Assembly (NCBI GenBank): GCA_028386065.3
Contig: JAKUCV010000344.1
Span: 100,502-164,501, forward strand
DNA: 64,000 nt
Direction: 5' to 3'
Origin: Turnera subulata
Lineage: Eukaryota > Streptophyta > Magnoliopsida > Malpighiales > Passifloraceae
Under the pieces are notes generated by a model. That model did not search any database. It had not been told where the DNA came from and was given only the letters and a program-made list of their open reading frames with translations. Both the position numbers and the translations under genes were made by a program. Positions 25,360-32,902 of the stretch are shown piece after piece (position 1 is the stretch's first letter; every line of letters begins with the position of its first letter).

Positions 25360-26007
25360 TTCACGAAATATTTTGGGATCATGACCACGTGGAATGTGAC
25401 AATACTGGGGGTAAGCACAGGAGGATCCTCAATAAGTATGGTCGTTGTGCTAGCACTAGGTCTATCAATGGTGGTGTGTGGGATGGTTTTCGCACTATCC
25501 TCAGGTGTAGGAATACGATAGCTAATAGGATCTGGACACAAGAGGTCAGTTTGAGATGTATTACCAGTGAGAGGTGTTTTGAGCCATGAGGGTGCAGAAG
25601 ACCCTTCAGGAACAGTGCTTTTCTCCATGGTTGGCCAAGGCTCTCGATCAAGCCAAACTTTTTCAGACCCCTCCTGACTTTTCTGCATTTCCCAAGCCTC
25701 CTTGAACTTCACTGATTCATCAGCATCTGTAGCAGCACATGGAGTTTCTTTCACTTGCTCACTCGTCATGGCTGCCTTTGAGTGAGTGACCTTGGCCGCC
25801 TCCAGTTTGGTTCTCCCTTGAGGTCGTGTTTTTTATGTTTTCTCAGTGAGGACTTTCTTTTTTTTTTGCTGGTTTAGGGTTACCATTCTTAGAGGAGGTC
25901 TTCATGTTTAGGTGTTTGAGAGAGGAAAGGTAGCAACTGTGCAAGGTATGAGGATATTCGGGTAAGTGAGTAAGAGTGGTAGTAGTGTTTGAGAAGGTAA
26001 AGGTATG

Positions 26008-26015
26008 TATTTAAA
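26008..26015 (-). promoter_or_regulatory. Possible TATA box for ORF3
   Basis: On the - strand the sequence is TTTAAATA in the context CTCTTTAAATACATACC, 103 nt upstream of the ATG at 25905. The intervening sequence is rich in C, T and A (ACTACTACCACTCTTACTC), like a plant 5' leader, with no ATG that I can see. A TSS 25-30 nt downstream would leave a leader of about 75 nt. Sequence-based inference only. Confidence 0.35.
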
Positions 26016-26714
26016 GAGATAGGGGGTAACCGGTTAGGAGGTTGTATAATTGGAGAGAGATTGTGTTTAAATGTTAGAATAATGGTGAGTGGGATAAGGT
26101 AAGTGGCTCAAAAACCGGAGAGTGTCACGGGATTGCTTGTAACGGTCAAGAGCATTGAATTCTGACTTCTCCTTTTCAGAAACTGTCGGGCGTGACAAGG
26201 TGGTCCCCCATTTTTGAAGAAACAGGCTACTTTGTCCTTCCTATTTTTCCAAACAGAGATACTGGTTGTTATCCCCACAAAATATCTTCTGTCTGACTTT
26301 CCATGATTAACCTGATTTCCTCTGTCTTCATGTGAAGATGCTTTTATCCATTGGGTAATAACCACTGGTTACATGGTTTTTCAGAAACCAAATTGCACAT
26401 CATTCTTGCCTGTTTGGCGCTCAGAGTTTTGAATCCACTGAGTTTGAAATTTTCTGGACCACCCAGATTGTACTTTTCCTGCTTTGAAGATAATCCATTG
26501 TCCATTAGACACTATCTGCTGGATGTTTGATTTCACTACGAACCTTACTGTTCTTTATCATCCTTTTGCTTCAACTGATGATCATAATGCCTCAAAAGAT
26601 TTCCTCATATGCCAGAATGCAAAGTGAACATGTGTGTATAAGGTGTAATGAATGCAATAAAACTAATATGGTTATGTATGCACATAATAAGAGGATGCAT
26701 GGTTTGTTCAAATA

Positions 26715-26767
26715 CCAAGTAGGAAACCAAGTAAAAAGCCAAGCATAAAACCAAGTATCAAACCAAG
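26715..26767. repeat. 12-bp minisatellite just after the pol stop
   Basis: CCAAG occurs at 26715, 26727, 26739, 26751 and 26763, exactly every 12 bp, in units such as taggaaaccaag and tatcaaaccaag. It begins about a dozen bases beyond the end of pol on the element's strand. The conserved part is AAACCAAG. Confidence 0.85.
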
Positions 26768-27163
26768 TAAGCATAAGAGTCAAGGTAAGTTACACATTCC
26801 AAGTTCAAGTCTGATCTTGGTGAATTGATCCTCTTTGAGTGGCTTTGTAAAGATATCAGCAAGCTGATTTTCAGTTTTCACGAATTCAATTGCCACATCC
26901 TTCTTCAACACATGGTCTCGGATAAAATGATGCCTCACTTCAATGTGCTTGGTCCGAGAGTGTTGTACACGATTCTTGGTCAGATTAATAGCACTAGAGC
27001 TGTGACAATAGATTGGCACACAATTAAATGTTAGTCCATAATCACTTAAAGTCTGTTTCATCCATAGGACTTGTGCACAACAAGCTCCTGCTGCAACATA
27101 TTCAGCCTCAGTGGTGGAGGTTGCAACAGAATTTTGCTTCTTGCTTGACCAAGACACAAGAGA

Positions 27164-27166
27164 CTA
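27164..27166 (-). other. In-frame TAG inside RNase H
   Basis: The stop follows TSGTCQLIG, and the same frame resumes at once with SLVSWSSKKQN, a stretch conserved in copia RNase H. A single lesion truncates the enzyme before its later acidic catalytic residues, with no indel involved. Confidence 0.9.
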
Positions 27167-28481
27167 CCCAATTAATTGACATGTCCCACTAGTGCTTTTT
27201 CGATCTATTGTGCACCCTGCAAAATCTGCATCTGAATAACTTGTTAGGCCAAAAGTGCTGACTTTTGGATACCATAAACCAAGAGAGGATGTTCCCTTAA
27301 GATACTTGAATATGCGCTTAATTGCCTTAAAATGTGATTCTTTTGGACATGATTGAAATCTTGCACATAAGCACACACTAAACATTATATCAGGTCTAGT
27401 GGCTGTGAGATATAGAAGACTACCTATCATACCCCTGTACAATTTTATATCAACATTCTTACCGTGTTCATCCTTGTCAAGTTTGGTGGATGTACTCATT
27501 GGAGTGGGGCTAGGCTTGGTTTCTGACAAACCAAACCGCTTTAGTAGCTCACGAGTGTACTTAGCTTGATTGATGAAGATACCACCATCAAGCTGCTTAA
27601 CTTGGAATCCCAGAAAGTAATTTAACTCACCCATCATGCTCATTTCGAATTCACTATGCATAAGCTTCTCAAATTCCTTGCAAAGCAAATCATTAGTTGC
27701 TCCAAACAAAATATCATCAACATAGATTTGCACAATGATAACATCACTTTTGTTAGTTCTAACAAATAATGTTGAATCAGCTTTGCCTCTAGAGAAGCCT
27801 TTAGACACAAGATAAGAACTTAATCTATCATACCATGCTCTAGGAGCTTGTTTAAGTCCATATAATGCCTTTTTAAGCTTATAAACATGCTCAGGATGGT
27901 CATGACATTCAAAACCAGGTGGTTGCTCAACAAAAACTTCTTCTAAGATATGTCCATTTAAGAATGCACTCTTAACATCCATTTGATAAAACTTGAAGGA
28001 TTTATATGATGCAAATGCAAGTAGCATACGAATGGACTCTAATCTAGCAACAGGAGCAAAGGTCTCATCATAATCAATACCTTCCTCTTGATTATACCCT
28101 TGAGCAACTAACCTTGCTTTGTTTTTTACCACAACACCATTCTCATCAAGTTTGTTTCTGAAAACCCATTTGGTTCCAATGACTGGATGCTCAGCAGGTC
28201 TAGGCACAAGTTCCCTAACATCACTTCTCTTGAACTGATTTAACTCTTCTTGCATCGCCATTACCCAGTTTTCATCAAGAATAGCCTCTTTTGCGCTTTT
28301 GGGTTCCACTTGTGAGAGGAATGCAAGATGTGAGTTGACATTGTGTAGTGAGGATCTAGTAGTCACCCCTCTAGATAAGTCTCCAAGTATAACCTCTGTT
28401 GAGTGTCCTCTGGGTGCCCTGATATTTCCATGAGAAGTTGATCCAAGTTCTGCTATATTTGGTTCTCCACCAGAACCACTT

Positions 28482-28523
28482 GGTTGGATCACTGGTTCCA
28501 GGCTTGGTTCCACTCTTGGTTCC
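28482..28523. repeat. 12-bp GGTTCC repeat inside pol
   Basis: GGTTGG at 28482 and GGTTCC at 28494, 28506 and 28518 are spaced exactly 12 bp. On the coding strand they give the four-residue pattern [12 protein letters not shown] in the linker between integrase and RT. The core and period match the non-coding clusters of this element. Confidence 0.8.
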
Positions 28524-29917
28524 AACACAGAAGGTGTAGGTGGTGCCAGCACAGGTGGTTCATCCTCCTCATCCACAAAATTCTCACGATTGACAATATG
28601 TGGTTGCTCATCAGGTGCTATGTCAGTATCTATGTCATCATTTTCATCAAAAGGGTCAATTTCATTAAATACAACATGCATGGTTTCTTCTACAACCAAG
28701 GTTCTTTTATTATACACTCTATATGCCTTACTAGTAAGTGAATACCCAAGAAAAACACCATCATCAGATTTAGCATCAAATTTATCAAGGTTATCCTTAG
28801 TATTGAGTATATAACATTTAGACCCAAAAACACAAAAGTAACTGATGCTTGGTTTCTTACCAAACCATATCTCATACGGGGTCTTTTCAATTAAAGGACG
28901 TAAGGATACTCTATTTAGAATGTAGCATGCTGTGTTTACACCCTCTGCCCAGAAATATGCAGGTAACTTATGCTCATTAAGCATAGTTCTAGCCATTTCT
29001 TGCAAAGTTCGATTCTTCCTTTCAACTACCCCATTTTGTTGAGGCGTTCTAGGAGTCGAAAAGGTGTGTTCAATACCACTTTGCTCACAGAAGTGTTTAA
29101 AGACAAGGTTATCAAATTCACCTCTATGATCACTTCTAATTTTAGAAATTTTATAACCTTTTTCATTTTGTACTTTCCTAACAAGAGTACCAAATTCATA
29201 ACATGCATGATCCTTTTGAGAAAGAAATACAACCCATGTGTACCTAGAATAATCATCAACCACTACAAGAACATAACTTTTACCACCTAAGCTAATGGTT
29301 CTCATGGGACCAAACAAGTCAATATGCAATAATTGAAGTGGTCTAGATGTAGAGATAGTGTATATAGGTTTAAAGAAACTTTTAACCTGTTTTCCCAGCT
29401 GACATGCTCTACATGTGGTTTCTTTTTCATATTTGAGCATTGGCAGTCCTCTCACCAACTCCTTTTTGGACAGATTTGAAATAAGCTCCAAATTTGCATG
29501 ACCTAATCTTCTGTGCCATAGAGTTGGGGTTTCTATTCTAGCACTTAGACACTTGAAATCAGGATTAGCCACATCATTTTGGTTGATAGAGTAAATGTTA
29601 CCTTTTCGCTTCCCAACAAAAACCACTTGGTTTCTGTCAGTGACCAAGCATCTAGATGCTTCAAATATAATTTTGTATCCTTTATCACATAATTGACTGA
29701 TGCTTAGCAAATTATATTTGAGGTTATCAACCAGTAAAACATGCTCAATAGTAGGACAAGAATTAATATCACCGAAACCAAGGATTTTACCTTTTGACAT
29801 ATCACCAAAAGTTACATTACCTCGGTCTTTTTCAGTAAGGGATGATAACATTGTAGAGTCTCCAGTCATGTGCCTTGAACAACCACTGTCAAAGATCCAC
29901 TCATCCCTATTTTCCTG

Positions 29918-29929
29918 TCAGCATGATCA
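29918..29929 (-). other. Two in-frame TGA stops between gag and protease
   Basis: Gag ends ...WVPKT at TGA (29929-29927). The next codons are TCA, TGC and a second TGA (29920-29918), after which the same frame runs into the protease. Gag and pol therefore share a frame but are separated by two stops three codons apart. This may be decay or a genuine gag terminator; the sequence does not decide. Confidence 0.85.
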
Positions 29930-31574
29930 AGTTTTAGGTACCCAAACTAATTTGGGTCCTTCAGGGTTAGGCTTGGTTCCTTTCGGAACCCACACATACT
30001 TTACATGACAGTTGCGTTTCTTAAGCCAACAAGACCTAATACCATGAGCAATTCTACCACAGAAATGACAAGTAATATGTGGTGCTTCAGAGTGATATGA
30101 GTGCATATGCATGTTCATCCTTGGTCTATATGGTTGACTAGACCCAGCCTTAACAAATTTCATTGATGGACTTGGTTTGTGAAAAACCACGTGGTTTGTA
30201 GAGCTTGGTCTGTTAAAAACCATGTGAGTAGCACCTATTCCTTCTTTCTGCACTGAGTGTCTTTGCTGTCCTATCAGAAGATTTAAACTATCTGTTCCTT
30301 TAGTAAATTTCTCAAGAGAACACTTTAGATCTTCAACACTCCTATTTAACATATCGTTTTCTTTCAGCAATTTTTCACAAGTAGCCATGTTGCAAGCAAT
30401 TTTATTTTCAAGTTCATCATGAGCATTTTGGATAGCAAATTTATCAACTTTCAAGGTTTCACAAGATTTCAGAGCTTCGGTGTGAGCAAGATTAAGCTTT
30501 TCATATGCATTTCTATGAGCTTCAGCATCATATTCAAGAATCTTAATTCTTTTCTTGTAAGCACTATTCTTTTTAAGTACTTGTTTATACTTATCATGCA
30601 ATTCACCAAAAGCATCTTGTAATTCATCAAAAGTAAAGTCAGGAGCATCAAATACCTCAGATTCTTCTTGAGCCATCAGACAAAGGTTCACAGCTTCTTC
30701 TATTTCAGAATCGCTTTCAGAATCCGAGTCATCCCAAGCGACCATAGCCCTCTTCCCTTTGGTTTTTGAAGAGTCATATCTGTTCTTCTTCTGATGTGGA
30801 CATTCAGCCTTAATGTGACCAGGTCGGTTGCAGCCAAAACAGATTAGAGGATCTTTCTTTGGTTCTTCAATCTTCACACCTCTAGGACTTCTATTCTTTT
30901 GCTGCTTTTTCATCTTGAGATATCTTACAACCCTTTTGGAAAGAAGTGCCACATCAGAGTCACTATCTTCATCACCAGATTCATGGGATTTTAAGGCCAG
31001 GTCCTTCTTCTTCGGTTCCTTGGTTTCAAACTTGGAACCATGCACTATAAGCTTGCCAATCAGCTCATCATAGGTGAGAGTGTTCAAATTCTGAGCTTCT
31101 TCTATGGCAGTAACCTTGGGCTCCCACTCCTTAGGTAGAGACCTAAGTACCTTTGCAACCTTTTCTCTGTGTGTGATAACCTTCCCAAGAGTTGCGAGGC
31201 TGTTGCACATAATTGTGAAGCGAGTATCCATCTCCTGTATGGTTTCACCAGAAACCATCTGAAACAATTCATAGTCCCTCATGAAACGATTGAAACTCAT
31301 AGGCAGTTTCACAAGATCCGACTCTTTGAAACTCACTCTCACTTATTCCACAAAGAAGGACATTCTTGGCTTGAGCATCTAGCTTAGCCTTTTTGAGCTC
31401 CTCTTCTGACCAGAACTGCATGTCCCTCAGTGGCCTGGCATAAGGATGCTGTACTATGTTCCACATCTTCAGATCTTTGCCTTCAAGGAAGATCTTCATT
31501 CTGAACTTCCAGTAATCAAAGTTTGCACCATCGAAGTGGGGTGCTTTGTTGATGCTATTTCCCTCATAAGCCAC
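29927..31574 (-). pseudogene. gag: Copia gag (nucleocapsid/capsid), frameshifted
   Basis: Structural protein forming virus-like particles and packaging the RNA. It starts at the ATG at 31574 (MAYEGNSINKAPHFDG), 43 nt past the primer-binding site. The first frame gives the N-terminal capsid part with FDYWKFRMKIFLEG, then hits a TGA at 31271-31269. The rest is in another frame from about 31282 (MRDYELFQM), where ETIQEMDTRFT is typical of this gag family. Counting the second frame from 31342: CCHC knuckle 1 at Cys168, Cys171, His176, Cys181; a Lys-rich, probably helical region at about 245-345; knuckle 2 at Cys425, Cys428, His433, Cys438. Compared with related gags, a few tens of residues seem missing at the frame change. 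Two knuckles and a long helical part agree with Sirevirus gag. Confidence 0.9.
31276..31283 (-). other. Putative microhomology deletion scar in gag (CATGAGGG)
   Basis: The first gag frame reads ...FHEG and the second frame starts MRDYE, and both share the bases CATGAGGG. In relatives a His-Glu-Gly and a Met-Arg-Asp-Tyr-Glu are typically separated by a short conserved stretch, which is absent here. Loss between two CATGAGGG-like words would explain both the missing residues and the frame change. This is inference from family knowledge. Confidence 0.4.
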
Positions 31575-31616
31575 GATCTTTGCCTCTGGATGTTACTCCT
31601 TTATACTGAGGACGAA

Positions 31617-31628
31617 GCTCTGCTACCA
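31617..31628 (-). other. Primer-binding site, initiator-Met tRNA type
   Basis: Two bases after the LTR end, the - strand reads TGGTAGCAGAGC. This matches the usual plant iMet primer site TGGTATCAGAGC at 11 of 12 positions. It fixes the polarity of the element and the inner boundary of the 5' LTR. Confidence 0.85.
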
Positions 31629-31656
31629 ATTGTTTGCCCAGAATAGGCCTGAAAGA

Positions 31657-31659
<3 letters not shown>

Positions 31660-31711
<52 letters not shown>
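31660..31711 (+). repeat. 52-G homopolymer in 5' LTR
   Basis: An uninterrupted run of 52 G (C on the element strand), against 11 G at 22280-22290 in the 3' LTR. The preceding bases also differ (gaaagagga against ga). It is either a real expansion or a base-calling/assembly error. The position corresponds to the conserved CCCCCC motif near Sirevirus LTR ends. Confidence 0.9.
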
Positions 31712-31712
<1 letters not shown>

Positions 31713-31730
31713 GAATCAGGCTACCCTTCA

Positions 31731-31806
31731 ATCGAGGTTGGTTTCTGAGTTGGTTTCTAGGGAACCACTTTGGTTTCTGAGGAACCAAGTGGTTTCTTCA
31801 CGAACC
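31731..31806. promoter_or_regulatory. Alternating GGTTTC/GGAACC cluster in 5' LTR
   Basis: The same alternating motif as at 22310-22375, with one additional 12-bp unit (gagttggtttct), so the unit number has changed since insertion or during reverse transcription. The two orientations form the near-palindromes GGAACCACTTTGGTTTC and GGAACCAAGTGGTTTC. Role unknown. Confidence 0.55.
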
Positions 31807-31962
31807 ACAAACACACAGAGCAAATCTGTGTAAAATGCACAAAGGTAAAGAAAAACAGAAGAGAGAAAGGATGACACAGTGATTTATAGTGGTTTCCCCT
31901 CACCAGGTACCTCCACTACCTAAAGGCCCTTCCTTTAGGATTTTAGAAACACTCACTATCTT

Positions 31963-32102
31963 AGGCTTTTGCGGGATCAGCCTTAACCGATTACAGAAAC
32001 CAAGCTTTTGCAGGCTAAGCTCAAACCTTTACATACACAAGCTTTTGCAGGCTAAGCTCTAACCTTTACAAGTTTTTCCCAGGCTAAACTCTAACCTTTA
32101 CT
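31963..32102 (+). repeat. ~36-bp tandem repeat in LTR
   Basis: Four imperfect copies of a unit built on aagcttttgcaggctaagct and aacctttaca, spaced 39, 37 and about 32 bp. The corresponding repeat in the 3' LTR (from about 22544) is where the scaffold gap starts, so it probably contributed to the assembly break. Confidence 0.8.
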
Positions 32103-32534
32103 CAAATCAAAACCCTAATTTGAGGACCCAGCAATACTACACTAGTCTTTCCTAAACACTCTACCCTTTGTAAGGACTTGGAGAACAAGATTGAGCACAA
32201 CTTCAAAGCTCTCAGAGCAGCAAGAACACAACAGATATAAGCTCAATAATCAACTCAATAGCACGTTTTCAAATGGTTGGGTTAAGGAAGAAAGATATAC
32301 AATGGCCTTCCTTATGTAGTGCTTGAGTTGGTGGGGGTAGGTAGGAAGATCTTCATCCAACGGCTCTAAAGTACTCTTCAGCTCTTCATCGAACGGCTAT
32401 GTGGTACAAATCAGTCTTCAGAGTTGACTCCACAATCCACTAGCTGGTGTTGGGTTCATTTCAGGAAGTCCACTCTCTTTGCAGCACAATTACTTGAAAA
32501 CTTTCCATTTTTAGCAATCCGGGACCATAAGTGT

Positions 32535-32548
32535 GGACCACATGGTCC
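32535..32548. promoter_or_regulatory. GGACCA-CA-TGGTCC inverted repeat in LTR U3
   Basis: A perfect 6-bp inverted repeat with a 2-bp centre. Further GGACCA/GGACC words lie at about 32520, 32664-32675 and 32697. Short palindromes are known in Sirevirus LTRs as candidate regulatory motifs. I cannot say what binds here. Confidence 0.4.
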
Positions 32549-32722
32549 CCTTCACATAATTGATCAAAGAGAGGCGAGAGATAAGGGTTGAAGACTTCTC
32601 TCCAGTGTTGGACAATTTTCTCTGCCCGTTGGAGTAGTTGGGAGTTGGCCTTAATTGCTGTATGGACCATTAGGACCACTTGGCCACTTGCAGCTGGGAC
32701 CACGATGTTGTCAGATAGGTGC

Positions 32723-32756
32723 GGTTTCTTCAGAAACCAAGCTGAAAACCAAGCTG
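32723..32756. repeat. 12-bp-spaced GGTTTC/AACC motifs near the LTR 5' end
   Basis: GGTTTC at 32723 is followed by AACC at 32735 and 32747 (units gaaaccaagct and gaaaaccaagct), again 12 bp apart. It is the outermost member of the motif set in this element. Confidence 0.6.
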
Positions 32757-32897
32757 CGAGAAAACTCAACACAAGTATATATGGCAAACATCTAATCCAG
32801 TTTGTTAGTCATCAAAATTATAATATATCAACACACTAAACATGGTTAATTATGGATTAACACTAATTAAAGTATTAGACCCATGTTTAGGCTAACA

Positions 32898-32902
32898 CCA
32901 GT
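32898..32902 (+). other. Target-site duplication, right copy (CCAGT)
   Basis: Identical to 22253-22257. Satellite continues directly (ggcgccccaatagcgcacc), in the same phase as the empty site at 51122. Confidence 0.95.

Larger units (their letters stand above)
23331..25905 (-). pseudogene. Third ORF of the element (Sirevirus 'envelope-like' position), broken
   Basis: It lies after pol in the same orientation, where Sireviruses carry an extra gene of uncertain function. The likely start is the ATG at 25905 (MKTSSKNGNPKPAKKK). A 10-A run at 25867-25858 then shifts the frame, and a nearby TAA interrupts it before the next open stretch (25769-25332). Another frame change is needed at about 25400-25440. 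A TAA at 24197-24195 separates the two C-terminal open stretches (25196-24195 and 24182-23331), which are in the same frame. Features: a Pro/Ser/Thr-rich N-terminal part, a Glu-Pro dipeptide run (about 24530-24560), a long Asp/Glu stretch, a Lys/Arg cluster resembling a nuclear localisation signal (about 24217-24283) and a C-terminal ~280-residue domain. That domain vaguely recalls the 'putative plant transposon protein' family. I see no signal peptide or membrane segment, so 'envelope' fits poorly. The protein function is unknown. Confidence 0.7.
25906..26779 (-). other. Spacer between pol and ORF3
   Basis: About 870 bp with no convincing gene. An 85-codon - strand frame (26365-26108) has no recognisable domain. 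The pol end of the spacer carries a 12-bp minisatellite. The ORF3 end contains a TATA-like element followed by a pyrimidine- and ACT-rich leader-like stretch up to the ATG at 25905. This suggests separate transcription of ORF3. Confidence 0.6.
26780..29917 (-). pseudogene. pol: Copia pol: protease, integrase, reverse transcriptase, RNase H
   Basis: Polyprotein for proviral maturation, integration and cDNA synthesis. The protease active-site triad Asp-Ser-Gly ([11 protein letters not shown]) is at 29890-29882, upstream of the first ATG, so the frame really begins after the TGA at 29920-29918. Counting from the Met at 29869: integrase zinc residues His119, His124, Cys153, Cys156; integrase catalytic Asp184, Asp247, Glu283; an acidic, Pro-rich linker at about 405-475 with an xxEP repeat. 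The RT fingers/palm are about 567-760, with Asp631 and the YVDD box at 716-719, and RNase H starts near 875 (Asp880). The main frame is open for 901 codons. An in-frame TAG (27166-27164) then cuts RNase H after TSGTCQLIG; the rest, including TTEAEY and LADIFTKPL, continues in the same frame to 26780. Catalytic residues are otherwise preserved. Confidence 0.95.
22258..32897 (-). mobile_element. Sirevirus-like Ty1-copia retrotransposon, nearly complete but defective
   Basis: The element reads on the - strand from TGTTAGCC at 32897 to GGGCAAACA at 22258. The order is LTR, tRNA-like primer-binding site, gag, protease-integrase-RT-RNase H, spacer, third ORF, gap, LTR. Integrase before RT makes it copia rather than gypsy. 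The 1.27-kb LTR, the 10.6-kb assembled length, a gag with two CCHC knuckles and a helical region, and an extra ORF after pol place it with the Sireviruses (SIRE/Maximus). It is flanked by a 5-bp duplication. All three reading frames contain stops or frameshifts, so this copy could move only with proteins from elsewhere. The two LTRs differ by about 3 substitutions over ~365 comparable bases, indicating a recent insertion. Confidence 0.95.
31631..32897 (-). mobile_element. 5' LTR, complete (1267 bp)
   Basis: On the - strand it runs from TGTTAGCCTAAACATGGG to CTGGGCAAACA, with TG...CA ends. It contains repeated GGTTTC/GGAACC words, GGACCA palindromes, a ~36-bp tandem repeat and a C-tract (here 52 C) close to the 3' end. 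That C-tract corresponds to the shorter tract of the other LTR and to that of the LTR at 1-317. A TATATC at about 32290-32296 on the - strand could be the TATA element, but it is weak. Apparent short open frames inside have no coding signal. Confidence 0.95.

Noticed and set aside
26108..26365. 85-codon - strand ORF in the pol-ORF3 spacer
   Set aside because: No recognisable domain or supported start. It could be decayed element sequence, so it is not listed as a gene.
26592..26783. 63-codon - strand ORF after pol with repeated TWF/WF
   Set aside because: Same cause: it is the 12-bp minisatellite at 26715-26767 read in an open frame.
32461..32787. 108-codon - strand ORF in the 5' LTR
   Set aside because: It lies entirely within U3 of the LTR and has no similarity to known proteins that I recognise; treated as chance.
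22258..32897. Reading the element as Ty3-gypsy or as a retrovirus with a true envelope
   Set aside because: Integrase precedes reverse transcriptase, the RT box is YVDD and the RNase H is copia-like. The third ORF shows no membrane or signal sequence.
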